Shown: positions 17,203 to 27,274, counted from the stretch's first letter. The stretch is DNA of 46,762 bases from Candidatus Frackibacter sp. WG13 (GCF_900114655.1 NZ_FOTT01000026.1:1-46762); one strand, 5' to 3'. The notes: generated by a model from the sequence alone, not told the origin. A program made the numbers and translations.

Positions 17203-18753
17203 ATGGGAATTGAAACAAAATTAGATGAACTTCGTAAGCGGAAAGAAGAGGCACGGCAAGGTGGAGGTAAGGAAAGAATCAAGAAGCAGCATAGGAAAGG
17301 GAAGATGACGGCTAGAGAAAGAATTGATTTCTTATTAGACGAAAATAGTTTTGTTGAGATTAATTCTTTTGTTGAGCCAAGATATGCAGAACATGGGATG
17401 GAAGATAAGAAGGCAGTCGGTGACGGGGTAGTTACTGGATACGGAACGATTGATGGTCGTTTGGTCTATCTTTTTGCGCAGGACTTTACAGTGATGGGTG
17501 GTTCACTAGGTGCAGCTCATGCAGAAAAGATCTGTAAAGTAATGGATATGGCAAATGAGATGGGAGCACCCTTTATTGGTTTGAATGATTCTGGTGGTGC
17601 AAGGATCCAAGAAGGTGTAGAGGCTTTAAATGGATTTGGAGAAATATTTAGACGGAATGCACTTATGTCGGGTGTAGTACCACAGATTTCTGTGATTTTA
17701 GGACCTTGTGCCGGAGGAGCAGTCTATTCACCAGCATTAACTGATTTTGTCTTTATGGTTGAAAGCACAAGTAAGATGTTCTTAACTGGTCCGAGTGTAA
17801 TTAAATCGGTTACAGGGGAAGAAGTTTCAGCAGAAGAATTAGGTGGTGTTGGTGCTCATGGACAATTAAGTGGTGTAGCTCATTTCACAACTCAAAATGA
17901 AGAAGAATGTCTTATGCAGATTAGAGAGTTATTAAGTTACTTGCCAGCTAACAATATGGAGGACCCACCAGAGATAGAAGATTATCATATCGACTTAAAA
18001 GAGAACGATCAATTAGAGGATATTATACCTGGCAACCCTAATGAAGCTTATGATATGAAAGAAGTCATTAATCATATTATTGACCCAGGTACTTTCTTTG
18101 AAGTGCAAGCAGATTATGCCAGGAATATTGTAGTAGGATTAGCTAGACTTAATGGTAAATCTGTAGGTATTATAGCTAACCAACCTAAATATAAGGCAGG
18201 ATGTTTAGATATCAATGCTTCGGATAAGGCAGCTAGATTTATTAGGATGTGTGATAGTTTTAATATTCCGCTATTAACATTAGTTGATGTGCCAGGTTTC
18301 TTACCAGGAGTTAGTCAAGAATATAACGGTATTATTCGTCATGGTGCTAAGATGCTTTATGCTTACACAGAAGCCTCGGTGCCAAAGGTTACTCTAGTAA
18401 CTAGGAAGGCTTATGGTGGGGGATATATTGCTATGTGTAGTAAGTCGATGAATGCTGATTTAGTACTTGCTTGGCCAACTGCAGAGATAGCAGTTATGGG
18501 GCCGCGCGGTGCAGCAAATATAATCTATCGTAAAGAGATTAATAATGCCGATAACTCAGAAGAAATATTAGAAAAGAAGGTTGCAGAGTATAGAGATAAG
18601 TTTGCAAACCCTTATGTCGCAGCTCAAAGAGGGATTGTTAATGATGTAATTGAATTTAAAAAGACTACAATTCGTTTGGCTAATGCTTTAGAGATGTTAC
18701 AGAGTAAAAGGGTTGACCGTCCAGAAAGAAAACATGGGAATATGCCTCTGTAA
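17203..18753 (+). CDS. mmdA: carboxyltransferase (alpha) subunit of a biotin-dependent acyl-CoA decarboxylase, MmdA type
   Basis: A 516-residue carboxyltransferase of the methylmalonyl-CoA decarboxylase alpha / propionyl-CoA carboxylase beta family, cytosolic. Visible hallmarks: GLNDSGGARIQEGV, GPCAGGAVYSPALTDF and AYGGGYIAMCSKSMNADL. The next ORF begins with an OadG/MmdD-type membrane subunit, which points to a sodium-pumping decarboxylase rather than a carboxylase. The biotin carrier (MmdC) and sodium-translocating MmdB subunits that should follow are absent here. The substrate could be methylmalonyl-CoA, malonyl-CoA or a similar acyl-CoA; the sequence alone does not decide. Confidence 0.88.
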   Translation: MGIETKLDELRKRKEEARQGGGKERIKKQHRKGKMTARERIDFLLDENSFVEINSFVEPRYAEHGMEDKKAVGDGVVTGYGTIDGRLVYLFAQDFTVMGGSLGAAHAEKICKVMDMANEMGAPFIGLNDSGGARIQEGVEALNGFGEIFRRNALMSGVVPQISVILGPCAGGAVYSPALTDFVFMVESTSKMFLTGPSVIKSVTGEEVSAEELGGVGAHGQLSGVAHFTTQNEEECLMQIRELLSYLPANNMEDPPEIEDYHIDLKENDQLEDIIPGNPNEAYDMKEVINHIIDPGTFFEVQADYARNIVVGLARLNGKSVGIIANQPKYKAGCLDINASDKAARFIRMCDSFNIPLLTLVDVPGFLPGVSQEYNGIIRHGAKMLYAYTEASVPKVTLVTRKAYGGGYIAMCSKSMNADLVLAWPTAEIAVMGPRGAANIIYRKEINNADNSEEILEKKVAEYRDKFANPYVAAQRGIVNDVIEFKKTTIRLANALEMLQSKRVDRPERKHGNMPL

Positions 18754-18812
18754 TTTGAGGATTGAGAATTAAGAATAGATCAAAATAAGTATCTTAGGGA
18801 GGAGATTATTCA

Positions 18813-20759
18813 ATGGAAAACTTAGGGTTTGGCTTACAAATTACTGTGATTGGGATGGTAACGGTTGTTGTTTCATTAGGAGGGTTAGCGTTAATAATTA
18901 AACTTCTTGAAAGAATTTTTCATGAAAAGCCTGATAAACGACAAAATAATAGTATGAGAAGTCAGAGTAAAGAAAGGACGAATGAAGTAACTGTCAATAA
19001 TCAAAAGGAAGCAAAAAAGATAACTGCTAAAAAGATAGCGGCTATTAGTGGAGCAATCTCAGCTTATTTAGATGCAGAACAAGGTGAATTTGTTATTACA
19101 TCTATTAAATCTGCATCTATCAACTGGAGTTTAAGCGGCAGACAGAGATTATTAGCACAACAGTTCGGTGGTGGATTCGGTGGTAAGGCCGGTTTAAATC
19201 CAGAGACTCCGATTGCTGTAGCTTTATCTAAATTGGTATTAGGTCGTCCGGTGAAGATCACTTATACTCGTGCTGAAGAGTTCGAATGTGCAACTGCACG
19301 ACCAGGAATTATTGCTAGATTCAAAACAGGTGTAAAAGAAGATGGAGATATTATTGCTCAAGAGATAGAGTATATTTGGGATGGTGGAGCATATAACGAT
19401 TATACAGTAAATGTAAGTAAGACTGGAGGATATTCTTGTGCTGGGCCGTATGAAATTCCAAATGTAAAGGCTGATTCATACTGTGTTTATACTAACCGTC
19501 CAGTAACAGGTGCATATCGTGGTTTTGGTATGTGCGAAATTCACTGGGGGATTGAGCAGCATATAGAGAATATCGCTGAAGATTTAGGATTAACACCGTT
19601 AGAAATGAGATTAAAGAATGCTCTTAAAGATGGTTCTAAGAACGTAACCGGTGAAGAATTATCAGATGTAGGATATAGTGAAACTCTTGAACTAGCTGCT
19701 GAACAGATTGAGTTAGACGAAAAAGAGGAGACAGCAAATCCTACCAAAGTTAGAGGAAAAGGAATTGCTGGAGGTTACAAAGGACCTTCGACTCCTCCGA
19801 ATGCAGCTTCTAGTGCACTTATTCAGGTTTTAGCAGATGGTTCTATCAATCTATTAATCACTGCTACTGATATTGGACAGGGAGCTTATACTGCTTTAGC
19901 GCAGATGGCTGCAGAAGCATTAGGAGTTTCTATAGATACTATTAATGTTTCTACTCCAAATACAGATTATACTCCTTATGAATGGCAGACAGTAGGTAGT
20001 AGAACTACATTTTCAGTAGGAAATGCTATCATTAACGCTGCTGAAGATGCCAGAGAGCAACTATTCGATTATGCATCTGAGGATTTAGGAGTAGATGAGG
20101 AAGACTTAGATATGGAAGAGGGCATTATCTTTGATACTACTGACCCAGATAATACTGATAAGCAAGCTCCAATTAGTAAGTATGCTATCGGTATAATGTA
20201 TGAAGACGGTAGTGGTCGTGGTGGACAAGTTATCGGTCGTGGTGTATATATTCCAGAAGGCGTAAGTAATCTTGATGAAAATGGTCAAGGTAGAACTGTA
20301 AATCATTGGACTTATGGTTGTCATGCTGCTGAAGTTGAAGTAGACACAGAAACAGGTCAAGTAGAAGTATTAAATATGGTTACTACTTTTGACGTAGGTA
20401 AGGCGATTAACCCAGAGTTAGTAGAAGGACAGTTAGAAGGAGGATTAGTCCAAGGATTTGGTACAGCTCTATTTGAAGAGTTTGTATATGACGGAGGTAA
20501 GCTTCTGAACAAATCTTTTGTTGACTACAAGATTCCAACTGCTATGGATATACCAAATATTGAAACTAATATAGTAGAGAATGCATTAGGACATGGTCCG
20601 TTTGGAGCTCGAGGAGTAGCTGAACCAGCAATGATTCCAGCTGCCCCAGCTATTGCTAATGCTGTTTATGATGCGATTGGTGTTAGAGTGAAGAGTATGC
20701 CGATCACACCAGAGAAAATTCTTGCAGCATTGAAAGAAAAAGAAGCGAACGATAATTAA
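18813..20759 (+). CDS. chimera: OadG/MmdD subunit joined to C-terminal part of a molybdenum hydroxylase
   Basis: A 648-residue ORF with two unrelated parts. Residues 1 to about 113 are a complete OadG/MmdD-like subunit: one membrane helix (about 6-30), a charged linker, and the end motif AISAYLDAEQGEFVITSIK...INWSLSGRQ. From about residue 117 (QFGGGFGGK) it is the C-terminal 530 residues of a xanthine dehydrogenase-family molybdopterin subunit, including AYRGFGMCE and GVAEPAMIPAAPAIANA with the expected catalytic Glu. The hydroxylase hammerhead domain and first 200 or so residues are missing. Likely product of a deletion removing mmdC, mmdB and the hydroxylase start, or of a misassembly. I would not expect either activity to be normal. 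Confidence 0.85.
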   Translation: MENLGFGLQITVIGMVTVVVSLGGLALIIKLLERIFHEKPDKRQNNSMRSQSKERTNEVTVNNQKEAKKITAKKIAAISGAISAYLDAEQGEFVITSIKSASINWSLSGRQRLLAQQFGGGFGGKAGLNPETPIAVALSKLVLGRPVKITYTRAEEFECATARPGIIARFKTGVKEDGDIIAQEIEYIWDGGAYNDYTVNVSKTGGYSCAGPYEIPNVKADSYCVYTNRPVTGAYRGFGMCEIHWGIEQHIENIAEDLGLTPLEMRLKNALKDGSKNVTGEELSDVGYSETLELAAEQIELDEKEETANPTKVRGKGIAGGYKGPSTPPNAASSALIQVLADGSINLLITATDIGQGAYTALAQMAAEALGVSIDTINVSTPNTDYTPYEWQTVGSRTTFSVGNAIINAAEDAREQLFDYASEDLGVDEEDLDMEEGIIFDTTDPDNTDKQAPISKYAIGIMYEDGSGRGGQVIGRGVYIPEGVSNLDENGQGRTVNHWTYGCHAAEVEVDTETGQVEVLNMVTTFDVGKAINPELVEGQLEGGLVQGFGTALFEEFVYDGGKLLNKSFVDYKIPTAMDIPNIETNIVENALGHGPFGARGVAEPAMIPAAPAIANAVYDAIGVRVKSMPITPEKILAALKEKEANDN

Positions 20760-20783
20760 AGTGTTTATTTATGATTAGTAAAG

Positions 20784-20818
20784 CTTACTTAGACTGGTTA
20801 GCAGCCAGTCTAAGTAAG
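20784..20818 (+). terminator. strong hairpin after the chimeric ORF
   Basis: CTTACTTAGACTGG and CCAGTCTAAGTAAG form a 14-bp perfect stem with a seven-base loop. The tail is AT-rich but not a T run, so it may stop transcription only partly or protect the 3' end. Confidence 0.65.
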
Positions 20819-20970
20819 AATATAATTATACACTTAAATGTCAGAAAATTTTACAAGTAAAGATCTTTTAAACTCTTCAAGAGAAAGGAGGCGTAGTTAA
20901 GCTAAGGATAGGGAGCATATTGCTATTACTAGAATGTCAATCATAGAATAATCAGGGGGGTTATATAAAA

Positions 20971-22368
20971 ATGTCAGCAGAGACTAACGTAGAGACAGAA
21001 ATTGAAACAAATGACAATGGAATGATCTATGGTTTAGATGATGTCCCAAAACCTTTTAGTAAAACACTAGGTTTAAGTATTCAAGCAATTTTAACTATGT
21101 TTGGAGCAACAGTAGCCGTGCCTTTATTAGTAGGTCCTAAATTAGGATTAGGTCCGGTTCAGATGGCTATTTTAGTGAGTGCTTGTTTTATTGCAGCAGG
21201 CTTAGCAACTTTAGTACAGGTTAACTTCGGAACTCGTTTGCCTATTATTCAGGGAACTTCTTTCTCTTTCTTAGCCCCGTTCTTTGCCATAATTGCTACT
21301 GTTGATGGTGGTGGAGCTGAAACGATGGCTTATATTAGTGGTGCAGTTATTTCAGGAGCATTAGTTGAGGCTTTTATTGGATTTTCAGGTTTAATGGGAG
21401 TTTTGAGAAAGTATATTACGCCAGTAGTTATTGGACCGACTATTATGTTAATTGGATTAGGATTATATGAGGCAGGTGCCCCGCAAGCAGGTCAGAATTG
21501 GATTATTTCTATTATAGTTATTTTAGCAGTCTTCTATTTCTCTTTAATGTCAAAAAGTAAGAAACTTAGTCTGTTCCCAATTTTAATAGCGGTAGTTATA
21601 GGGTATATTGTGGCGTTATTTATGACTTTAACTGGAATTTTAGAACCAGGAATGCCAGGTTATGTAGACTTTGCTCCAGTAACTAATGCGCCTTGGTTTA
21701 GAGATCCAAGATCATTAATCTTCCCTTGGGGAATGCCAAAGTTTAAGTTATCATTCTTCTTCGCTATCTTAGCTGCTTATTTAGCTTCAGCTATTGAATC
21801 TTTTGGTGATTACTTCTCTATGGCAGATGTAGCTGGTGCTTCAGAACCGACTACTAAGCAGATTAATCGAGGAATTGGTTCAGAAGGTATAGGTTGCTTA
21901 TTAGCTGGTTTAGTTGGTGCTTTTGCTAATACTAGTTATACAGAAAATATCGGTTTAGTAGGGCTGACTAAAGTAGCTAGTAGATATGTAACAACTGTAG
22001 CAGCAGTTCTATTGATAGTTTTAGGATTATTTGCTAAAACAGGAGCTTTAGTAGCTACTATTCCTGGACCAGTAGTAGGTGGAGTTTATTGTGCATTATT
22101 TGGTTTAATTGCAGCTGTAGGACTTAGTAACTTAATGAAAGCTGACATGGGATCACAAAGAAATCAGATGATTGTCGGTTTTGCATTATTTATGGGCTTA
22201 AGTCTTCCAGTTTATTTTGGTAATAATCCATTAGAACTTCCAAATGCTCAAGTGTTAGCTGAAATTGTTAATACAATTGGAACTACAGGTATGGGAGTAA
22301 CTGCAATTCTTGCCTTAATCTTAGATAATGTAATTCCTGGTACAGATGAGGAAAGAGGAATTGCATAA
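20971..22368 (+). CDS. NCS2-family uracil/xanthine permease
   Basis: A 465-residue membrane protein with 12 or more hydrophobic segments. Signatures of the nucleobase:cation symporter-2 family are clear: IQGTSFSFLAPFFA (TM3) and ESFGDYFSMADVAG (TM8), followed by NRGIGSEGIGCLLAGL and FANTSYTENIGLVGLT. It imports a purine or pyrimidine base. It opens the catabolic cluster and precedes the pucR-like regulator. AGGGGGGTT precedes the ATG. Family members for uracil, xanthine and urate are hard to tell apart by eye. Confidence 0.92.
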   Translation: MSAETNVETEIETNDNGMIYGLDDVPKPFSKTLGLSIQAILTMFGATVAVPLLVGPKLGLGPVQMAILVSACFIAAGLATLVQVNFGTRLPIIQGTSFSFLAPFFAIIATVDGGGAETMAYISGAVISGALVEAFIGFSGLMGVLRKYITPVVIGPTIMLIGLGLYEAGAPQAGQNWIISIIVILAVFYFSLMSKSKKLSLFPILIAVVIGYIVALFMTLTGILEPGMPGYVDFAPVTNAPWFRDPRSLIFPWGMPKFKLSFFFAILAAYLASAIESFGDYFSMADVAGASEPTTKQINRGIGSEGIGCLLAGLVGAFANTSYTENIGLVGLTKVASRYVTTVAAVLLIVLGLFAKTGALVATIPGPVVGGVYCALFGLIAAVGLSNLMKADMGSQRNQMIVGFALFMGLSLPVYFGNNPLELPNAQVLAEIVNTIGTTGMGVTAILALILDNVIPGTDEERGIA

Positions 22369-22414
22369 GAATAGATTTAATTAGATACAACTTAATAGGA
22401 TTGAGCTTCCTTAT

Positions 22415-22448
22415 CCCCTTATCTACATGCTTATATGTGGATAAGGGG
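22415..22448 (+). terminator. terminator-like hairpin after the permease
   Basis: CCCCTTATC and GATAAGGGG, extended by ACAT/ATGT, with a short loop. The tail is only weakly T-rich. Confidence 0.6.
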
Positions 22449-22627
22449 CTCTACATTTTGAAGTGATACTATTACATATTATTATTTTTAAAGCAGAAAA
22501 TATAAAATTTTGTAGTTTAATAACAAAAAAATAGGCTGTATATTTGTGATGAACTTTTGCCGATATTAATAATAAGGTTTTATTAATTACTGATTAAGAA
22601 TAATTCTTAGCATGAGGAGGCATAAAG

Positions 22628-24337
22628 ATGCCCAAAGATATTGGAATTACAGTTAGAGAAGCTTTGCAACTGAAGCCATTAAAGAATGTAAAGGTGGTAG
22701 CTGGCCAAAAAGGTCTAGATAAGAATATTAAATATATTAATGTGATGGAAGTACCTGATATTTTAGATTGGGTCAAAGAGGGTGAGTTATTATTGACCAC
22801 TACTTACTCAATGAAAGATGATTTAGAAGCATTAAATAATCTAATTCCTAGATTGGCAAAGAGTAATTTAGCTGGCTTAGGTATTAAACCAGGTCGATAT
22901 ATTGAAGAAATTCCCGAAAATATGATTGAACAAGCTAATGAATTAGGGTTTCCTTTATTAGAATTGCCTTATGAAGTATCCTTTTCTGAACTGATGGAAC
23001 CAGTTTTAAGTGAGATATTAAATGAACAAGCAAACTTCCTGAAGATGTCATTAGATATGCATAATTATCTAATGGAGGTAGTTTTAGACGGGGGAGGCCT
23101 ATCGGAGATAGCAGATACTTTAGCTCGTTTGATTAAGTATCCAGTTGCTATTGTTGACCCTAGGTTTAAAGTTCTAGCTTTTGCTTCTGGGGATATTTCT
23201 GAAATAGAGGTTGATCTATTTGTTGGAAGTGGTGATGACCAGCATGCTAGTGATTACTTAGCTGAAGAATTGATTAGGAAAGATAGTATAGTAGGACGTT
23301 TTAAACGAACTAAGGTAGAGATTGATGAAAAAGAGATTTATCAGATGTCGATTCCAATTGTAGGTGGCGGAAAGCTAAGAGGACATCTCTTTGTTTGGGA
23401 GTTAAATGAAGAATTAAAAAGGGCTGACTTAATGGCTATCGAGCGTTCTTCAACTGTAGCGGCCTTAGAAATTATAAATCAACAAGCTATCTTTGAAGTA
23501 GAGAGGAAATATCATAATGAGTTGCTTTATGAGATTATTTCAGGGCGGTTCGATTCGGAGGCTACTATTATTGAAAGGGCACATTCGATTGGCTGGCATT
23601 TAGATAAAACCTATAGTTTGCTTTTGTTCGATTTGACTGATGGACAGAAGAATTCTAATAATGACCAAAAAAAGTTCCAAGAATTAAAGTCTAATCTTTT
23701 GTCTGAATTAAATTTATACTTAAAAAGTAATTATCCGGAGGTTATCTTAGGTGATCGAGGTTCAAATATTATTTTAATGTACCCAATTGAATCACTTTTA
23801 GAAAAAGAGTTGTCTGAGGAAGCTATCAAGGATAGAATTAGAAAGTTTGCAAAGAAATTATTAAAGATAAGCCAGAGAGTAGTTAAACATGATATTATTG
23901 TCGGTATCAGTAATTATTATGAAAGTATAGAAAAGATTCAAGATAGTTATGAAGAAGCTAATAGTGCTTTGCAAGTAGCTAATGTCATTAAACAAGAGGA
24001 CGATAATATTATCTTTTTTGAAGATTTAGGTGTCTATCGTTTATTATATAATCTAGATTTGAGCGAAATAGATTCTTTTTTGCAAGATACAATTCTACCA
24101 TTAATGCAGTATGATAAGAAACATAATACAGAATTTGTGAAGACTCTTGAGCAATACTTTATCTGTAACGGAAATCTCAAAAAGATGGCAGACAATTTGT
24201 TCCTACACTATAATAGTGTCCTATATCGAGTTGAACGTATCCAAGAAATTATGGATATTGACTTAAATAACCATGAACAACGTCTTAGTTTAGAAGTTGG
24301 TTTGAAGTTATTAGACTTTAATAAAGACAACTTGTAA
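22628..24337 (+). CDS. pucR: PucR-family transcriptional regulator
   Basis: A 569-residue regulator with the N-terminal PucR domain (about 8-130; VMEVPDILDWVKEGELLLTT), a GGDEF-like/CdaR middle segment, and the C-terminal PucR-type HTH (LKKMADNLFLHYNSVLYRVER). PucR of Bacillus controls purine degradation genes. The gene lies between the nucleobase permease and the allHFG genes and is the likely pathway-specific activator. GAGGAGG lies seven bases before the ATG. Confidence 0.9.
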   Translation: MPKDIGITVREALQLKPLKNVKVVAGQKGLDKNIKYINVMEVPDILDWVKEGELLLTTTYSMKDDLEALNNLIPRLAKSNLAGLGIKPGRYIEEIPENMIEQANELGFPLLELPYEVSFSELMEPVLSEILNEQANFLKMSLDMHNYLMEVVLDGGGLSEIADTLARLIKYPVAIVDPRFKVLAFASGDISEIEVDLFVGSGDDQHASDYLAEELIRKDSIVGRFKRTKVEIDEKEIYQMSIPIVGGGKLRGHLFVWELNEELKRADLMAIERSSTVAALEIINQQAIFEVERKYHNELLYEIISGRFDSEATIIERAHSIGWHLDKTYSLLLFDLTDGQKNSNNDQKKFQELKSNLLSELNLYLKSNYPEVILGDRGSNIILMYPIESLLEKELSEEAIKDRIRKFAKKLLKISQRVVKHDIIVGISNYYESIEKIQDSYEEANSALQVANVIKQEDDNIIFFEDLGVYRLLYNLDLSEIDSFLQDTILPLMQYDKKHNTEFVKTLEQYFICNGNLKKMADNLFLHYNSVLYRVERIQEIMDIDLNNHEQRLSLEVGLKLLDFNKDNL

Positions 24338-24690
24338 TAAGTACACAATTAAGACTATGATGATTGTTATAAAATCACAAAGGCAGTTACCTGTTGAAAA
24401 TAGAATTAATTATATAGAGAGTTAAATGAGTGGATTATAAAATAAGAACTTGAGAAATTATGAACAAGTCTGCAGCTATTCTTTATAGCTAAAATTGCTG
24501 CATAATTAAGCTGACATTCAAAAATCGGTTAAACAAGAAAGCATTGTAAACGAGGAATCCATTTATAAAATGAACACAATACAATTAACATCTTATCGTC
24601 AATTATTTACAAAGGCAACTATTGATAAAAAGTAGAATATATATACTGAAAGCAAGACAAAATAAATATAGTAATATTAAGGAGTTTGCA
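24338..24690. other. 353-bp intergenic region before the DUF2877 gene
   Basis: No gene seen; an in-frame upstream TTG at 24622 has no ribosome binding site. It includes a small hairpin (AGCTAT/ATAGCT near 24475-24490) and a partial dispersed repeat at 24501-24525. No sigma-A promoter stands out; a PucR-dependent promoter would be expected here. Confidence 0.5.
24501..24525 (+). repeat. dispersed intergenic repeat, partial copy
   Basis: CATAATTAAGCTGACATTCA followed by AAAAT matches the repeat consensus except for two missing bases (ATT before GCTGAC is shortened). Confidence 0.4.
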
Positions 24691-25632
24691 ATGAGGTTAT
24701 CTGGGTTAAAGATTGGTTCAGTGTTTAAAAGAGAATTAAAAAAAGGAAACCTTACTTTAGCCAAGGTAGAAAGTGTTTTTAAGAAAGTTATTAATTTAAA
24801 ATTGACTAATGGTAAGTTGGTTTCTATATCCACTTCTAATAATTTAAATGCTCCTAATAATCTGATTATTGCTTCTTCCAATAGGTTAGACTTAAGAACT
24901 TTTAATGTTAAACTTGGTGAAGAAGTAGAACTGACTCCAAAGGAGATTTTCTTTAAAGAAGCAGGGTTAAGGATAGGTTTAGACAGAGTTGAAGTTTGGA
25001 ATGGTGAACTCTTTAATAATATCGATGCTATACGACGAGATAAGTTTGAAAAAAATTTTAGCACCTTTGCGAAAATTGTTGTCGAAGAAGGCAAAATGGA
25101 AGGCGTAGGGGAAATAAGTCGTTTTTTGGTCCAAATGTTAAATGGAGAAAGGTTTAGGTCTTCTTTTGGTCGTGTTGCAGATGCGGCATATCCAAATATT
25201 CTTAATTTGCAGCAGGCTATTTTAACTCATAATAAAGATAAGATGATAAAAAGTTCTAAAAGGTTAATAGGTTTAGGACCTGGCTTGACACCAGCTGGGG
25301 ATGACTTTTTAGTAGGTTTTTATACTATCCTACAAATGGTGCAAACTACAAGTGGGGTTGAGTATATAGATTTAGAAGTAAGAGAGAAAATATTAACTGC
25401 TGCCAAAGAAGAAACTACTTTAGTTAGTAAGACTACTCTAGAGCATATACTTAATGCAGAAGCGCCAGAGGTTATTTTACAGCTTATTGAAGCATTATTC
25501 TTGGGTGATGCTGGAGATGTTTATTGTTATACACTACAGCTTTTAGCTCGAGGTAGCACTTCAGGGACTGATATAGCAACTGGAATCTTATCTGGAGGTT
25601 ATATTTTATCTAAGGTATTAGAAGATAATTAA
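24691..25632 (+). CDS. allH: DUF2877 protein, AllH (YlbF)-like oxamate carbamoyltransferase subunit
   Basis: A 313-residue DUF2877 protein. The conserved C-terminal half contains GLGPGLTPAGDDFLVGF and ARGSTSGTDIATGIL, typical of the family. In E. coli, the products of fdrA, ylbE and ylbF (now allF, allG, allH) together form oxamate carbamoyltransferase, which phosphorolyses oxalurate to oxamate and carbamoyl phosphate. All three occur here in order H-F-G. I start at the ATG at 24691 because AAGGAG lies six bases upstream. Whether the natural substrate here is oxalurate is open. Confidence 0.85.
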   Translation: MRLSGLKIGSVFKRELKKGNLTLAKVESVFKKVINLKLTNGKLVSISTSNNLNAPNNLIIASSNRLDLRTFNVKLGEEVELTPKEIFFKEAGLRIGLDRVEVWNGELFNNIDAIRRDKFEKNFSTFAKIVVEEGKMEGVGEISRFLVQMLNGERFRSSFGRVADAAYPNILNLQQAILTHNKDKMIKSSKRLIGLGPGLTPAGDDFLVGFYTILQMVQTTSGVEYIDLEVREKILTAAKEETTLVSKTTLEHILNAEAPEVILQLIEALFLGDAGDVYCYTLQLLARGSTSGTDIATGILSGGYILSKVLEDN

Positions 25633-25670
25633 GGTTAGAATATCTTGAAAAGAATGAAGGAGGAAATGAA

Positions 25671-27224
25671 ATGGCTAAAAAGGTTGTAATTGATGAGAAT
25701 AATTATTATGATTCTGTAACGTTAATGTCAATTTCTAAAGATATTAAAGGGATGGAAGGTATAACAGAAGCAGTAGTAGTAATGGCTACTCCTCATAATA
25801 AGGAGTTATTAGAAAATGTAGGACTTTTAACTGATGAGGCAGATAATGCTTCTCCAAAAGATATGGTAATTGCTGTTGAAGCTGATTCAGATGATCTAGC
25901 AGAAGAAGCATTAGCAGGTGTTGAAGAAGCATTAGAAGCTAAAGCTAGCGGTGGTGGAGATGATGAATATCGTCCACGTACTTTAGATTCTGCTTTAGAT
26001 GCGATGCCAGGTGCTAACTTAGCAGTTATTTCTGTGCCAGGAGATTATGCTAAGAAAGAAGCGGAAAAGGCATTAAATAAAGGCTTACATGTTATGTTAT
26101 TTAGTGATAACGTGCCAGTGGAGGAAGAGATTGAGTTAAAAGAATTAGCTGCTGAAAAAGGACTATTATTGATGGGACCTGATTGTGGTACTGCAGTAAT
26201 TAACAATAAACCATTGGCTTTCTCTAATGTAGTTAGTGAGGGGAATATTGGCTTAGTAGCTGCTTCAGGAACTGGAGCTCAAGAAGTTAGTACAATTATT
26301 GACAAAAGCGGTTTAGGAGTTTCTCAAGTTATCGGTACTGGAGGTAGAGACTTATCTACAGAAGTTGGCGGTATGGAAATGCTAAAAGGATTGAAAGCAT
26401 TAGCTGCTGATGATAGTACAGAAGTTATCGTATTAGTTTCTAAGCCACCTGCTGACGAGGTAGTTAAGAAGATATTAGCTGAAGTTGACAAGATTGAAAA
26501 GCCAGTTGTAGTTAACTTCTTAGGTGGAAATGAAGACTTATTTGAAGGTAGTAAAGCTATCTATAGTAGTAATTTAGAAGAAGCAGCCTTAAGAGCTGTT
26601 GCCTTAAGTGAAGGTAACGATTATGAAGCAAAAGACTTTACAATTCCAGAAGAAGTTGCTAAGATTGTAGAAGAAGAGACTGCTAAGTATAGTGATGACC
26701 AGAAGTACTTAAGAGGACTTTATACTGGTGGAACATTATGTGATGAGTCAATGTTAATTCTAGCAGATGAGTTAGATGCACTTTACTCTAACATCCCATT
26801 AAAGCCAGAATGGGCACTTGAAGATAATGCTAAGAGCCAAGAAAATACAGCGCTTGACTTAGGCGAAGATGAGTTTACAAAAGGTAGACCTCACCCTATG
26901 ATTGAACCTTATACTCGTGTAGAAAGAGTAGAAGTAGAAGCTGAAGATGAAGAAATGGCAATTCTTCTAGCAGATGTTGTATTAGGCTATGGTTCTCATG
27001 AAGACCCAGCTGGGGAATTAGCAGAATCTATTAAAGATGCAAAAGCTAAAGCGGAAGAACGAGGCGGACATTTAACTACAATTGTATCAGTATGTGGAAC
27101 AGATAATGATCCACAAGATTTAGCGGAGCAGACTGCAAAGTTAGAAGAAGTTGGAGCAATTGTAATGCCAAGTAACGCACAAGCAGCTAGATTAGCAGCT
27201 AAAATTGTTCAAGAAATTAATTAA
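25671..27224 (+). CDS. allF: FdrA (AllF)-like oxamate carbamoyltransferase subunit
   Basis: A 517-residue FdrA-family protein, related in fold to the succinyl-CoA synthetase alpha subunit. Visible are NVPVEEEIELKELA, LLLMGPDCGTAVIN, LVAASGTGAQEVS and GTGGRDLSTEVGG, in the order of the CoA-binding and ligase domains. It is the large partner of the AllFGH complex. It is about 40 residues shorter than I recall for E. coli FdrA, and a 58-residue free ORF follows at once, which may be its detached domain. GAAGGAGGAAATGAA precedes the ATG. Confidence 0.9.
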   Translation: MAKKVVIDENNYYDSVTLMSISKDIKGMEGITEAVVVMATPHNKELLENVGLLTDEADNASPKDMVIAVEADSDDLAEEALAGVEEALEAKASGGGDDEYRPRTLDSALDAMPGANLAVISVPGDYAKKEAEKALNKGLHVMLFSDNVPVEEEIELKELAAEKGLLLMGPDCGTAVINNKPLAFSNVVSEGNIGLVAASGTGAQEVSTIIDKSGLGVSQVIGTGGRDLSTEVGGMEMLKGLKALAADDSTEVIVLVSKPPADEVVKKILAEVDKIEKPVVVNFLGGNEDLFEGSKAIYSSNLEEAALRAVALSEGNDYEAKDFTIPEEVAKIVEEETAKYSDDQKYLRGLYTGGTLCDESMLILADELDALYSNIPLKPEWALEDNAKSQENTALDLGEDEFTKGRPHPMIEPYTRVERVEVEAEDEEMAILLADVVLGYGSHEDPAGELAESIKDAKAKAEERGGHLTTIVSVCGTDNDPQDLAEQTAKLEEVGAIVMPSNAQAARLAAKIVQEIN

Positions 27225-27274
27225 TTTATATAGATTAAAATGTTTACTATCCTTGAAGAAAGGTGGTGACTGAT

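Noticed and set aside
20820-20970. Purine/xanthine riboswitch before the permease
   Set aside because: None of the conserved junction or loop sequences of the purine riboswitch could be found; only an orphan AAAGGAGG at about 20884 with no start codon after it.
24603-25094. Minus-strand ORF of 163 codons opposite the DUF2877 gene
   Set aside because: Low-complexity Leu/Ser/Lys composition, no ribosome binding site, and it is fully overlapped by a conserved gene on the plus strand.
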